From assembly GCF_013359595.1 (NCBI RefSeq), contig NZ_JABFMP010000030.1:1-64000 (forward strand): DNA of 64,000 bases, read 5' to 3'. Under the pieces are notes generated by a model. The model worked only from the letters and a program-made list of their open reading frames with translations. It was not told where the DNA came from and did no database searches. Of the stretch, positions 7,595-15,741 are shown piece after piece. Origin of the DNA: Pseudomonas sp. C1C7. Lineage in GTDB: Bacteria > Pseudomonadota > Gammaproteobacteria > Pseudomonadales > Pseudomonadaceae. Every line of letters begins with the position of its first letter. The first letter of the stretch is position 1. The position numbers and the translations under genes are program-made.

Positions 7595-8164
7595 TCAGTT
7601 GGTGATTTCGGTGACCTGGATGAGTTGATCGTCACTCGTCTGGGCACCGCCACTGCCTTTCCTTTCCCGACGATCGTTCATCCAGTTTTCCAGCTTTTCG
7701 CCAAACTCCGCCGGCGCCTTGCGTCCGACCTTGCGGGCGATGTCCAGAATTGTCTGCTGGGCCAGGGCCTCTTCCATGCGCTTTTGCGCCGTCAACATGG
7801 CGGCGTGGATCGAGCAGCGTCCTTCCACCGCCCAATCCGGCGTCTCGCCTTCGAACAATGCACAACGACCACGAATCTCCCGGCATTCGAAAATCGCCTT
7901 GCGTCCGTCGATGGCGTTGACGATGTCCAGCAGGGTGATTTCGTCCGCCGGCCGGGCCAGCTTGAAGCCGCCGCGCACGCCTTCGGTGGCGGCCACCAGT
8001 TTGGCCTTGGCCAGCTTGGTGAAGATCTTCGCCAGATAGTCCAGCGGCACGCCTTGCAGTTCGGCCAGGTCGCGCACGCTCGCTTCGCGGGTGTCGCCGT
8101 AATTGCCGACCAGGAACGCCAGGCAGTGAATGCCGTACTCGACGCCTGCGCTGTAAAGAGCCAT
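7595..8164 (-). CDS. Rrf2-family Fe-S transcriptional regulator
   Basis: This 189-residue Rrf2/IscR/NsrR-like repressor has an N-terminal winged helix (VRDLAELQGVPLDYLAKIFTKLAKAKLV, then GVRGGFKLAR). Three cysteines, at about 94, 101 and 117, form the set used by this family to hold a [2Fe-2S] or [4Fe-4S] cluster. It probably senses iron-sulfur status, NO or redox state. It is divergent from the NADH dehydrogenase at 8462. Start 8164 gives the family-like MALYSAGVEYGIHCLAFL. A CGAC-N7-GTCG palindrome just upstream suggests autoregulation. Confidence 0.88.
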   Translation of the reverse strand: MALYSAGVEYGIHCLAFLVGNYGDTREASVRDLAELQGVPLDYLAKIFTKLAKAKLVAATEGVRGGFKLARPADEITLLDIVNAIDGRKAIFECREIRGRCALFEGETPDWAVEGRCSIHAAMLTAQKRMEEALAQQTILDIARKVGRKAPAEFGEKLENWMNDRRERKGSGGAQTSDDQLIQVTEITN

Positions 8165-8174
8165 TAGATATCTC

Positions 8175-8189
8175 CGACTAATATTGTCG
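8175..8189. promoter_or_regulatory. IscR-like palindromic operator
   Basis: CGAC-TAATATT-GTCG is a perfect short inverted repeat. The core GACTAATATTGTC matches the centre of the IscR type-1 consensus (GACT-RWWWY-AGTC) at all but one position. It lies 11-25 bases upstream of the Rrf2 start codon. The outer positions match the consensus only partly. Confidence 0.55.
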
Positions 8190-8461
8190 CAAATGCTACC
8201 AACTGGCGGCTGGATGGACAACGAGCGGCTTTTTCCTTTTCTACGAGCGGTGCTTTGGTACGCGCGGGGTGTGGGTTTTCCAGGGTGTATCGATAACATC
8301 GATGGGGAACATTGATAAAAATCCGTTGCGGGGATTAACTCGGATCAATATAGTCGTAGTTGTCAGGGCGGCAGTGAGACAAGCTGCTCAAGCGAGAAGC
8401 GACATCGACCTCTCGGCCCCTAAACAATTTCCAATGCCTGGTTTCTTCCCCGGAGTTAAAA

Positions 8462-9664
8462 ATGAAACAACACATCTTGGTAATCGGCGCAGGTTTCGGT
8501 GGCATGTGGACGGCAATCAGCGCGACCCGTCTGTTCAACATTCATGATCACAACAACACCGAAGTCACCATTCTGGCGCCCCAGGCCGAGCTGCGGATTC
8601 GTCCACGTTTCTACGAGCCGAACGCACACACCCTGGCGGCTCCCATCGGTGATCTGCTCAATGCAGTCGGCGCGAAATTCATCAAGGGCGCAGCAGACTC
8701 CATCGACGTTGCCAACAAAAGCGTTGGCTACACCGATGCTTCGGGCAACAAACAAACAGTTATCTACGACAAACTCGTTCTGGCTACCGGCAGCGGCCTG
8801 GCTCTGCCCAACACCCCGGGTGTGGCTGAACACGCCTTCGACGTCGACCAGATCGAACAGGCCGTACGCCTGGAGAACCACCTCAAATCCCTGGCCAGCC
8901 AGCCTGAAAGCAAGGCGCGCAACACCGTAGTGGTTGCCGGCGGCGGTTTCACCGGGATCGAAACGGCGACTGAAATGCCGAACCGCCTGCGCGCCATCCT
9001 GGGCGAGAACGCAGACTTCAATGTGATCATCGTGGATCGCGGCGACAAGGTCGGTGGTTCGATGGGCCCCGAGATCGCTGAAAAGATTGCCGAAGCCAGC
9101 ATTCAGACCGGTGTGAAGTGGCACCTGAATGCTTCGGTGGACGCGGTGGATGCTGACGGTGTGAGCCTGTCCGACGGTCAGCGTATCGAAGCCAAGACTG
9201 TTGTCTGGACCACCGGCGTGCGCGCCCACTCGCTGACCGAGCAGATCCCCGGCGAGCGCGATCACCTTGGCCGCCTGCATGTCGACGACAACCTGAAAGT
9301 CATCGGCCAGGACGATGTCTACGCCACCGGCGACGTCGCTTACGCGGCGACCGATGACATCGGCAACCACGCGCTGATGACCTGCCAGCACGCGATCATG
9401 CTGGGCCGTTATGCCGGCAACAACGTCGCCGCGCAGATCCTCGGCGTGGACCCGACCGCCTACCGTCAGCCGAAGTACGTCACCTGCCTGGACCTCGGCG
9501 CCTGGGGTGCGGTGTACACCGAAGGCTGGGATCGCCAGGTCAAGCTGACCAAGCAGGAAGGCAAGGAGCTCAAGACCCAGATCAACACCGTGTGGATCTA
9601 CCCGCCGGTGGCCGATCGTGATGTGGCCTGGGCTGCTGCGGACCCGCTGATCCCGATTGCCTGA
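8462..9664 (+). CDS. type II NADH dehydrogenase-like FAD oxidoreductase
   Basis: This 400-residue pyridine nucleotide-disulfide oxidoreductase-fold enzyme resembles non-proton-pumping NADH:quinone oxidoreductases. The FAD motif is GAGFGG (about residues 9-14) and the NAD motif is VVAGGGFTGIETA. A C-terminal ATGDVA motif completes the FAD site. It has no membrane segment, so peripheral membrane attachment is inferred. The ATG follows GGAG. The divergent Rrf2 regulator suggests redox or Fe-S-linked control, and an ATCGAT-AAC-ATCGAT element lies at 8289-8303 in the shared gap. A terminator follows. Confidence 0.85.
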   Translation: MKQHILVIGAGFGGMWTAISATRLFNIHDHNNTEVTILAPQAELRIRPRFYEPNAHTLAAPIGDLLNAVGAKFIKGAADSIDVANKSVGYTDASGNKQTVIYDKLVLATGSGLALPNTPGVAEHAFDVDQIEQAVRLENHLKSLASQPESKARNTVVVAGGGFTGIETATEMPNRLRAILGENADFNVIIVDRGDKVGGSMGPEIAEKIAEASIQTGVKWHLNASVDAVDADGVSLSDGQRIEAKTVVWTTGVRAHSLTEQIPGERDHLGRLHVDDNLKVIGQDDVYATGDVAYAATDDIGNHALMTCQHAIMLGRYAGNNVAAQILGVDPTAYRQPKYVTCLDLGAWGAVYTEGWDRQVKLTKQEGKELKTQINTVWIYPPVADRDVAWAAADPLIPIA

Positions 9665-9700
9665 TTCGTTTTTCCCGTATCGCTGAATGTTCAAGCGAGT

Positions 9701-9732
9701 CCCGCCCGGGTTTTCCGGGCGGGATTTTTTTT
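9701..9732 (+). terminator. intrinsic terminator after the NADH dehydrogenase
   Basis: Stem CCCGCCCGG pairs with CCGGGCGGG around a short TTTT-containing loop and is followed by a run of eight T. Confidence 0.93.
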
Positions 9733-9787
9733 GCGCCAAGGGCACCGCAGGCGCCTGTGCAACAACATAAATCCCGGATCAACACGC

Positions 9788-9819
9788 AAAAAAAAGGCCA
9801 CCGCAACCCGACGTTGCGG
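9788..9819 (-). terminator. intrinsic terminator of the ABC-transporter operon
   Basis: Read on the minus strand, CCGCAAC-N5-GTTGCGG is followed by GGCC-type bases and a run of eight T. It lies about 50 bases beyond the stop of the ATPase gene. Confidence 0.8.
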
Positions 9820-9871
9820 CGACCCGAGGGTGACGCTTCAATAGCGATCCACTGGCATGGACCGCTCTACA

Positions 9872-11026
9872 TCAATGGGCCCCGGCGGCCTTGTTCAAAT
9901 CGCTTTCCGCCCATTCGGTGTACACACAGGCATCCGCCGTGGCCCAGCGAACCTTCACCGGATCGCCCGCCTTGAGCGGCATGCCGGCAGCCGAAAGTGC
10001 TTTCACGGTCATCGAGGTGCCGCCGGACGTCACCACGCTGCAGGTCTGGCTTTCACCGAGGAACAACACTTCCACGACCTTGGCCGAGACTTCGTTCCAG
10101 CCAGCGGCCAGTGGCTCATCGGTAGCCTGCTGCACACTCAACGCCAGGGCTTTTTCCGGACGCACCATCAGCAGCACATCCTGGTCGGTTTGCAGCCCCG
10201 CGGTCAGGCGGATCGACAGCGGTTGGCCTTCGAAGGTCGCCACCGCATTGCCCTGGGCCTTGAGCTTGAGGAAGTTCGAGTTGCCCAGGAACGAGGCGAC
10301 AAACGCATTCGGCGGATTCTGGTACAGGTCATAACCACTGCCCAGGCCGACGATCTTGCCGTGGCTGAAGATCGCGATGCGCTGGGACAGGCGCATGGCT
10401 TCTTCCTGGTCGTGGGTCACGTAGACGATGGTGATGCCCAGGCGCCGATGCAGTTGACGCAGTTCATCCTGCAGGTCTTCACGCAGTTTCTTGTCCAGCG
10501 CACCGAGGGGTTCGTCCATCAGCAGGATGCGTGGTTCATAGACCAGCGCCCGGGCGATGGCGACGCGCTGCTGCTGGCCGCCGGAGAGTTGCGAAGGGCG
10601 GCGATGGGCGAATTTTTCCAGCTGCACCAGCTTGAGCATCGCATCCACCCGGCGATCACGCTCGGCGGCATCCAGTTTGCGAATGCTCAGGGGAAACGCG
10701 ATGTTGTCGCGAACGGACAGGTGCGGAAACAGCGAGTAACGCTGGAACACCATGCCGATGTCGCGTTTGTGCGGCGGCACGTTCACCAGCGACTGCTCGT
10801 TGACCAGGATCTCGCCGCTGCTCGGGGTTTCGAAGCCGGCGAGCATCGACAGGGTGGTGCTCTTGCCGGAGCCGCTGGAGCCGAGGAAGGTCAGGAACTC
10901 GCCGTCCTTGATGTCCAGGGAAATGTTGTCCACGGCGGCGAAGTCGCCATAGAACTTGTTCAGGTTGCGCAGGCTCACCAGGGGCTTGTCGTTCTGCTGC
11001 GCGGCATCTTTGATCACTGCACTCAT
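9872..11026 (-). CDS. PotA-like ABC transporter ATP-binding protein
   Basis: This 384-residue ATPase drives a periplasmic-binding-protein importer of the polyamine/opine/phosphonate (PotA) type. It has Walker A (GSSGSGKST, 49-57), signature LSGGQ (147-151), Walker B (LLMDEP, 168-173), a D-loop and a C-terminal TOBE regulatory domain. It is the last of four transporter genes (binding protein, two permeases, ATPase). The promoter before the binding-protein gene has the same palindrome as the catabolic genes at 14-21 kb, so the importer probably brings in that pathway's substrate. Confidence 0.93.
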   Translation of the reverse strand: MSAVIKDAAQQNDKPLVSLRNLNKFYGDFAAVDNISLDIKDGEFLTFLGSSGSGKSTTLSMLAGFETPSSGEILVNEQSLVNVPPHKRDIGMVFQRYSLFPHLSVRDNIAFPLSIRKLDAAERDRRVDAMLKLVQLEKFAHRRPSQLSGGQQQRVAIARALVYEPRILLMDEPLGALDKKLREDLQDELRQLHRRLGITIVYVTHDQEEAMRLSQRIAIFSHGKIVGLGSGYDLYQNPPNAFVASFLGNSNFLKLKAQGNAVATFEGQPLSIRLTAGLQTDQDVLLMVRPEKALALSVQQATDEPLAAGWNEVSAKVVEVLFLGESQTCSVVTSGGTSMTVKALSAAGMPLKAGDPVKVRWATADACVYTEWAESDLNKAAGAH

Positions 11027-11042
11027 GTCGTACTCCTGGCGC

Positions 11043-11852
11043 TCAGGCGCTGATTTCGTTGCGCCGGCGCAAGGCAGCGGCGATGACCATGACCAATACC
11101 GAAAGGCCGATCAGCAGCGTCGAGGCGACGGCGATCACGGGCGTCAGGTCCTGGCGCAGAGTGGTCCACATTTTCACGGGAAGGGTTTGCAGGGTCGGGC
11201 TGGCCATCATCACGCTCAGCACCACCTCGTCCCACGAGACGAGAAAGGCGAAGAGGGCGCCGGCGACCATGCCCGGACGGATCGCCGGAAAGGTCACCTT
11301 GAACACCGCTTGCAGCCGCGAAGCGCCGCAGATCACCGCCGCATCCTCGATCGACTGGTCGAACAGCTTCAGCGAGTTGATGATCGAGATGATGGTGAAC
11401 GGCAGCGCGACGATCACATGGCTGACCACGAAGGCAAACATGGTCCCGGTGTAACCCAGTTTCAGGAACAAGGCGTACACCGCCACCGCGATGATCACCA
11501 GCGGCACGATCATCGGCAGGGTGAACAGCCCGTAGAGCATTTCCCGGCCGGGGAAGCGGCCGCGCACCAGGGCGAACGCGGTGGGCAGGCCCAGGGCGAC
11601 GGCGAAGATCGTGGTCAGTACCGCGACCTTGAGGCTGGCGAGCGCGGCGTTCATCCAGTCGGCGTTGGAGAAGAACTGGGTATACCACTTCACGGTCCAG
11701 CCCGGAGGCGGGAACACCAGCCATTGGGACGAGCCGAACGACAACAGGACGATGAACACGATCGGCAGCAGCAGGAACAGTCCGATCAGCCCGGTGGTGG
11801 CGTACAGGCCCAAGCGCATCCGGCGGCTCATGGCATTGGGAGTCAGGAGCAT
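11043..11852 (-). CDS. PotC-like ABC transporter permease
   Basis: The 269-residue inner-membrane permease has about six hydrophobic segments. It carries a binding-protein-dependent EAA-like loop (EDAAVICGASRLQAVFKVTFPAIRPG) that contacts the ATPase. It lies 16 bases before the ATPase gene and six bases after the other permease gene. The substrate class (polyamine-like or small carboxylate/amide) is inferred only from family. Confidence 0.92.
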   Translation of the reverse strand: MLLTPNAMSRRMRLGLYATTGLIGLFLLLPIVFIVLLSFGSSQWLVFPPPGWTVKWYTQFFSNADWMNAALASLKVAVLTTIFAVALGLPTAFALVRGRFPGREMLYGLFTLPMIVPLVIIAVAVYALFLKLGYTGTMFAFVVSHVIVALPFTIISIINSLKLFDQSIEDAAVICGASRLQAVFKVTFPAIRPGMVAGALFAFLVSWDEVVLSVMMASPTLQTLPVKMWTTLRQDLTPVIAVASTLLIGLSVLVMVIAAALRRRNEISA

Positions 11853-11858
11853 GACGGC

Positions 11859-12803
11859 TTACCTCGCGTTGCTGGCGCCAACCGGGGATTCCGGCTGGAG
11901 CTTCAGGTAGAAGTAGAACAGCACCAGGGTGATGACGATCAGCAACGCGGCGCCGGCGCTGGCCAGGCCCCAGTTGAGGAACGACTGCACCTGCTGAATG
12001 ATGAACTCGGGCAGCATCATGTTCTGCGCACCGCCAAGCAGTGCCGGGGTGACGTAGTAACCGAGGGACATCACGAACACCATCAGACCACCGGAGAACA
12101 GCCCCGGCCGGCACAGCGGCAGGAACACCCGGAAGAAGTTGGTCCAGGGGCTGGCGCCGCAGATGGAGCCGGCCTGCAGGATCATCGGGTCGATGGCCTG
12201 CATGGTCGCCTGCAACGGCAGCACGATGAACGGGATCATGATGTAGCTCATGCCGATCACCACGCCGGTCAGGTTATGCACCATCTCCAGCGGCTGATCG
12301 ATGATGCCCATGGCCATCAGCGCCTTGTTGATCACGCCCGAGGCTTGCAGCAACACCAGCCAGGAGTAGGTGCGGGCCAGCAGGCTGGTCCACATCGACA
12401 GCAGCACGATGTTCAGGATCCAGCGACCCCAGCCGCGCGGCACCAGGGTGATCGCCCAGGCCAGCGGGAAACCCAGCAGCAGGCTGAAGATCGTCACCAG
12501 GCCGGCTACCGAGAAGGTGTTGAGCAATACCCGTGCGTAGGCCGAGTTGGCGAACAGCTGGGTGTAGTTGCCCAGGCCTGGCACAGGCTCCAGCACGCCG
12601 CGCAGCAGCAGGCCGATCAGTGGCGCCAGGAAGAACAGGCCCAGGAACAGCAGGGCGGGGATCAGGTTGCTCGAACCACGCCAGCGTTGTGCCAAAGTCG
12701 GAGATTGGTTCATGGTAGCGGCCTTGACGCAAGCCTGTCCGGCAGCGCCAGAGGCGCTCCCGGTGGCCGTGGATTGACGGGACGCGGTTGCCGTCATTTT
12801 CAT
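11859..12803 (-). CDS. PotB-like ABC transporter permease
   Basis: This 314-residue permease begins with an about 45-residue hydrophilic N-terminal extension rich in Ala, Thr and Ser before the first membrane segment (LIPALLFLGLFFLAPLIGLL). The EAA loop reads AGSICGASPWTNFFRVFLPLCRPG. Start 12803 forms an ATGA overlap with the binding-protein stop; ATG codons at 12797 and later at MNQSPTL are alternatives that would remove much of the extension. It works with the PotC-like permease as a heterodimer. Confidence 0.9.
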   Translation of the reverse strand: MKMTATASRQSTATGSASGAAGQACVKAATMNQSPTLAQRWRGSSNLIPALLFLGLFFLAPLIGLLLRGVLEPVPGLGNYTQLFANSAYARVLLNTFSVAGLVTIFSLLLGFPLAWAITLVPRGWGRWILNIVLLSMWTSLLARTYSWLVLLQASGVINKALMAMGIIDQPLEMVHNLTGVVIGMSYIMIPFIVLPLQATMQAIDPMILQAGSICGASPWTNFFRVFLPLCRPGLFSGGLMVFVMSLGYYVTPALLGGAQNMMLPEFIIQQVQSFLNWGLASAGAALLIVITLVLFYFYLKLQPESPVGASNAR

Positions 12804-13825
12804 TTGACCAGCCATTCGTTCCACCGTGTCGCGATGCTCGGACCGTTCTTGGCCCAGTACGCGAAATCAAGAGTGATCTGATCCTTTGCGTAAGCCGTCG
12901 GTAGGTTCGGTGCCAGCGCCGAATCCAGGCGCGCCACGCTGTCGACGTTGACCGGGGCGTAGGCGGTCAGGTTGGAGAAGTCGGCCTGTCCCTTGGCGCT
13001 GCTGGCATTGGCCAGGAACTTCATCGCCGCGTCCTTGTTCTTCGAGCCTTTTGGCACGACCAGGATGTCGGCCATCACCAGGTTCTGTTTCCAGCTCACG
13101 CCAACCGGGGCGCCGTCTTCCTGCAGGGCGTGGATGCGGCCGTTCCAGAACTGGCCAAGGCTTGCTTCACCGGACGCGAGCAGTTGCTGCGACTGAGCGC
13201 CGCCGCCCCACCAGACGATGTCTTTCTTGATGGTGTCGAGTTTCTTGAAGGCGCGGTCCAGGTCCAGCGGGTAGAGCTTGTCGGCCGGAACGCCGTCGGC
13301 CAGCAGGGCCAGTTCGAGCACGCCTGGGCTTGGCCATTTGTAGAGGGCGCGTTTGCCGGGGTAGGTCTTGGTGTCGAACAGCGCGGTCCAGTCGGTTGGC
13401 TTGGCGGCGCCGAGCTTGCCCTCGTTGTAGCCCAGGACGAAGGAGAAGAAGAACGAACCGACGCCGTGATCGGAGACGAAACGCGGGTCGATCTTGTCGC
13501 GCTCGATGACTTTGAAGTCCAGGGGTTCGAGCAGGCCTTCGGAGGCGGCGCGCAAGGCGAAGTCGGCTTCGACGTCAACCACGTCCCATTGCACGTTGCC
13601 GCTTTCGACCATGGCCTTGAGTTTGCCGTAGTCGGTCGGGCCGTCCTGAACCACGGTGATGCCGCTGGCCTTGCTGAATGGATCGGCCCAGGCCTGCTTC
13701 TGCGCGTCCTGGGTCGTACCGCCCCAGCTGACGAAGTTGACGCTTTCAGCCGCCATCAACGCCTGGCTGGTCACGCTGAGCAGACCCGCGAACAGCACTG
13801 CGGATACACGTTTGTTCAACACCAT
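12800..13825 (-). CDS. periplasmic substrate-binding protein (PotD family)
   Basis: This 341-residue protein has an N-terminal signal peptide cleaved near ALMAAES and the family-1/8 bacterial extracellular solute-binding fold (VNFVSWGGTTQDAQ, WDVVDVEADFALRA, DWTALFDTKTYPGKRALY). It captures the imported molecule in the periplasm. Homologues bind polyamines and other small cationic or amide compounds, and the ligand here is unknown. It is the first gene of the transporter operon, 110 bases downstream of an operator-bearing promoter. Confidence 0.92.
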   Translation of the reverse strand: MVLNKRVSAVLFAGLLSVTSQALMAAESVNFVSWGGTTQDAQKQAWADPFSKASGITVVQDGPTDYGKLKAMVESGNVQWDVVDVEADFALRAASEGLLEPLDFKVIERDKIDPRFVSDHGVGSFFFSFVLGYNEGKLGAAKPTDWTALFDTKTYPGKRALYKWPSPGVLELALLADGVPADKLYPLDLDRAFKKLDTIKKDIVWWGGGAQSQQLLASGEASLGQFWNGRIHALQEDGAPVGVSWKQNLVMADILVVPKGSKNKDAAMKFLANASSAKGQADFSNLTAYAPVNVDSVARLDSALAPNLPTAYAKDQITLDFAYWAKNGPSIATRWNEWLVK

Positions 13826-13929
13826 TTTTACGCCCTCATTGTTGTGTTTATGAGCGGGGCTTTCAGTGCCCGCCTATCGGGAGCATCAGGTCCGTCCAGT
13901 CGCTGGGACTGTCCGGTCTATGGAATATC

Positions 13930-13957
13930 ATATTATGGTATTCCAAACTTTGTGCAA
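13930..13957 (-). promoter_or_regulatory. promoter and GntR-type operator of the ABC transporter
   Basis: On the minus strand a TTGCAC -35 (13952-13957) is followed 16 bases later by TAATAT (-10). The palindrome TGGTATTCCA (13936-13945), one base away from perfect, lies between them. Fourteen bases (13928-13941) are identical to those at the ribBX/DUF1330 site at 15275-15288. Binding by the GntR regulator at 16308 is inferred. Confidence 0.78.
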
Positions 13958-14032
13958 GCATTTTGCCGTACCGGCTATCTGGCAAATCTGGTTTTTTATC
14001 TGTCCTGCCAATTCCCTGACTGACACAAATCC

Positions 14033-14127
14033 CCTGTAGGAGCGAGGCTTGCCCGCGAAGGCTGTGTTTCAGGCACCAGAGGTGTTGAATGTGCCGGCCT
14101 CTTCGCGGGCAGCCTCGCTCCTGCAGG
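14033..14127. repeat. REPIN (two facing REPs)
   Basis: CCTGTAGGAGCGAGGCTTGCCCGCGAAGG and its near inverse complement GCCTCTTCGCGGGCAGCCTCGCTCCTGCAGG face each other. It occupies the rest of the 314-base gap between the transporter operator and ribBX; nothing coding is seen there. Confidence 0.85.
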
Positions 14128-14139
14128 AAGGGAGGTGAG

Positions 14140-15249
14140 TCAACCGGTGAAGGGAATGCTCTCCACCACCTCCAGGTCATACCCGGTCAACCCCGCATAC
14201 TTGAGCGGCGGGCCAAGGTGCCGCAGCTTGCCCACGCCGAGGTTCTGCAGAATCTGCGCACCGGTACCCACTTCCGAATAGATCCGCGACTGCGAGCGGC
14301 TGAACTGGCGGGGCGGCTGGGTCAGTTGCGGCACGCGTTCGAGCAGCGCCTGGGACGACTCATGGTTGGCCAGCACCACCACCACGCCGCGGCCTTCCTC
14401 GGCCACGCGCTGCAAGGCGGCCCACAGCGTCCAGTTGGACGGGCCGCTGTATTCGGCGCCGACCAGATCGCGCAACGGGTCGATCACATGCACCCGCACC
14501 AGCGTCGGCTCTTCGCGGCTCAGTTCGCCCATGACCATGGCCATGTGGACACCGCCTTCGATGCGATCCTCAAAGGTGATCAGACGAAAGGTGCCGTGCA
14601 CGGTGGGCAATTCACGCTCGCCGATGCGCTCGACCGTGTGTTCGTTGCTCAGGCGGTAGTGGATCAGGTCGGCGATGGTGCCGATCTTGATCCCGTGCTT
14701 GCGCGCGAACACTTCCAGGTCCGGGCGGCGGGCCATGGTGCCGTCGTCGTTCATCACCTCGACGATCACCGAGGCCGGGGTGAAGCCGGCCAGGCGCGCC
14801 AGGTCGCAACCGGCTTCGGTATGTCCGGCGCGGGTCAGCACGCCGCCTTCCCGGGCGCGCAGGGGGAAGATGTGGCCGGGCTGGACGATATCGACGGCCG
14901 TGGCGCCGGGGGCGACGGCGGCTTGCACAGTGCGCGCGCGGTCGGCGGCGGAAATGCCGGTGGTCACGCCGACGGCGGCTTCGATGGAGACGGTGAAGGC
15001 GGTGCTGAACACGCTGCCGTTGCTCGGCACCATCTGCTCAAGTCCCAGGCGCTGGCAGTGTTCGTCGGTCAGGGTCAGGCAGATCAGGCCACGGGCTTCG
15101 CGGGCCATGAAGCTGATGGCTTCGGCGCTGCAGCAATCGGCTGCCAGCAACAGATCGCCCTCGTTTTCGCGGTCCTCGTCATCCACCAGCAGCACCATTT
15201 TGCCGAGGCGATAATCTTCGATGATTTCTTCGATTGTGTTGAAGGCCAT
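14140..15249 (-). CDS. RibBX: 3,4-dihydroxy-2-butanone 4-phosphate synthase with degenerate GTP cyclohydrolase II domain
   Basis: Residues 1 to about 200 are a complete DHBP synthase, which makes the four-carbon riboflavin precursor from ribulose 5-phosphate. It has the acidic metal-site motif DDEDRENEGD (23-32), RAGHTEA (140-146) and EVMNDDG (164-170). The C-terminal 165 residues align with GTP cyclohydrolase II but lack the zinc-binding cysteines and CDCG motif, so that half is probably not catalytic, as in other proteobacterial RibBX proteins. It stands apart from any riboflavin operon. Its promoter has the same palindrome as the neighbouring catabolic genes, suggesting inducible extra flavin supply. 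Confidence 0.88.
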   Translation of the reverse strand: MAFNTIEEIIEDYRLGKMVLLVDDEDRENEGDLLLAADCCSAEAISFMAREARGLICLTLTDEHCQRLGLEQMVPSNGSVFSTAFTVSIEAAVGVTTGISAADRARTVQAAVAPGATAVDIVQPGHIFPLRAREGGVLTRAGHTEAGCDLARLAGFTPASVIVEVMNDDGTMARRPDLEVFARKHGIKIGTIADLIHYRLSNEHTVERIGERELPTVHGTFRLITFEDRIEGGVHMAMVMGELSREEPTLVRVHVIDPLRDLVGAEYSGPSNWTLWAALQRVAEEGRGVVVVLANHESSQALLERVPQLTQPPRQFSRSQSRIYSEVGTGAQILQNLGVGKLRHLGPPLKYAGLTGYDLEVVESIPFTG

Positions 15250-15274
15250 GATGGAGTCTCAGTGTGCGGTAGAT

Positions 15275-15293
15275 TCATATTATGGTATACCAT
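15275..15293. promoter_or_regulatory. perfect GntR-type operator between ribBX and DUF1330 gene
   Basis: ATGGTATACCAT (15282-15293) is a perfect 12-base palindrome in the 70-base divergent gap. It overlaps a TAATAT -10 candidate for ribBX. One site could control both directions. Confidence 0.82.
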
Positions 15294-15319
15294 GATACAA
15301 AATAAACCGAGAGGTCACT

Positions 15320-15613
15320 ATGAAGGCGTACTGGATAGCTCACGTGGATGTCACCGATCCTGATCAATATAGCCAATACACCCAGCGGGCCCCGCAGGCC
15401 TTCGCCCTGTACGGCGGCCGCATGCTGGCCCGCGGCGGGCGCAGCGAAGTGCTCGAGGGGCAGGGGGCGCAGCGTAACGTGGTGATCGAGTTTGACTCGT
15501 ATGAGCAGGCGCTGGCCTGTTATCGCTCGCCGGAGTATCAGGAGGCGAAGCGGCATCGCGAGGGCGCGGGGCGGGCAGAGATTGTGATCGTTGAAGGCAT
15601 CGCGCCGGCCTGA
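15320..15613 (+). CDS. DUF1330-family protein
   Basis: This 97-residue dimeric alpha/beta-barrel (ferredoxin-like) protein belongs to DUF1330. It shows the family pattern MKAYWIAHVDVTDPDQYSQY, a central GGRMLARGG and VVIEFDSYEQALACYRSPEYQ. The biochemical role of the family is not established; small proteins of this fold often act as monooxygenase-like or isomerase-like factors in catabolic operons. GAGG precedes the ATG. It is divergent from ribBX and shares its operator. Confidence 0.88.
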   Translation: MKAYWIAHVDVTDPDQYSQYTQRAPQAFALYGGRMLARGGRSEVLEGQGAQRNVVIEFDSYEQALACYRSPEYQEAKRHREGAGRAEIVIVEGIAPA

Positions 15614-15635
15614 TACGTGCCGGTGCACACGATCC

Positions 15636-15726
15636 ACTGCAGGAGCTGCCGAAGGCTGCGATCTTTTGATCTTGCTTTTAAAAAGTCAAAGGATCGCAGT
15701 CTCGTTGCACTCGACAGCTCCTGCAC
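15636..15726. repeat. long REPIN-type hairpin
   Basis: Ends CTGCAGGAGCTGCCGAAGG and GACAGCTCCTGCA enclose ATCTTTTGATC-type internal arms. It lies between the convergent DUF1330 and NUDIX genes. Confidence 0.85.
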
Positions 15727-15741
15727 GGGGAATTGCGTTGG

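Noticed and set aside
10956..12881. 641-residue plus-strand open frame across the permease genes
   Set aside because: The translation is low-complexity Gln/His/Arg/Gly, typical of antisense reading of a GC-rich membrane-protein gene; both permeases on the minus strand are clear.
9872..13825. Calling the transporter a putrescine/spermidine system by name
   Set aside because: The family supports polyamine-type import, but the shared operator ties it to the unknown catabolic locus, so the ligand is left open.
15250..15319. FMN riboswitch before ribBX
   Set aside because: The gap is only 70 bases and is taken up by the operator and promoter; no room or conserved RFN-element sequence is present.
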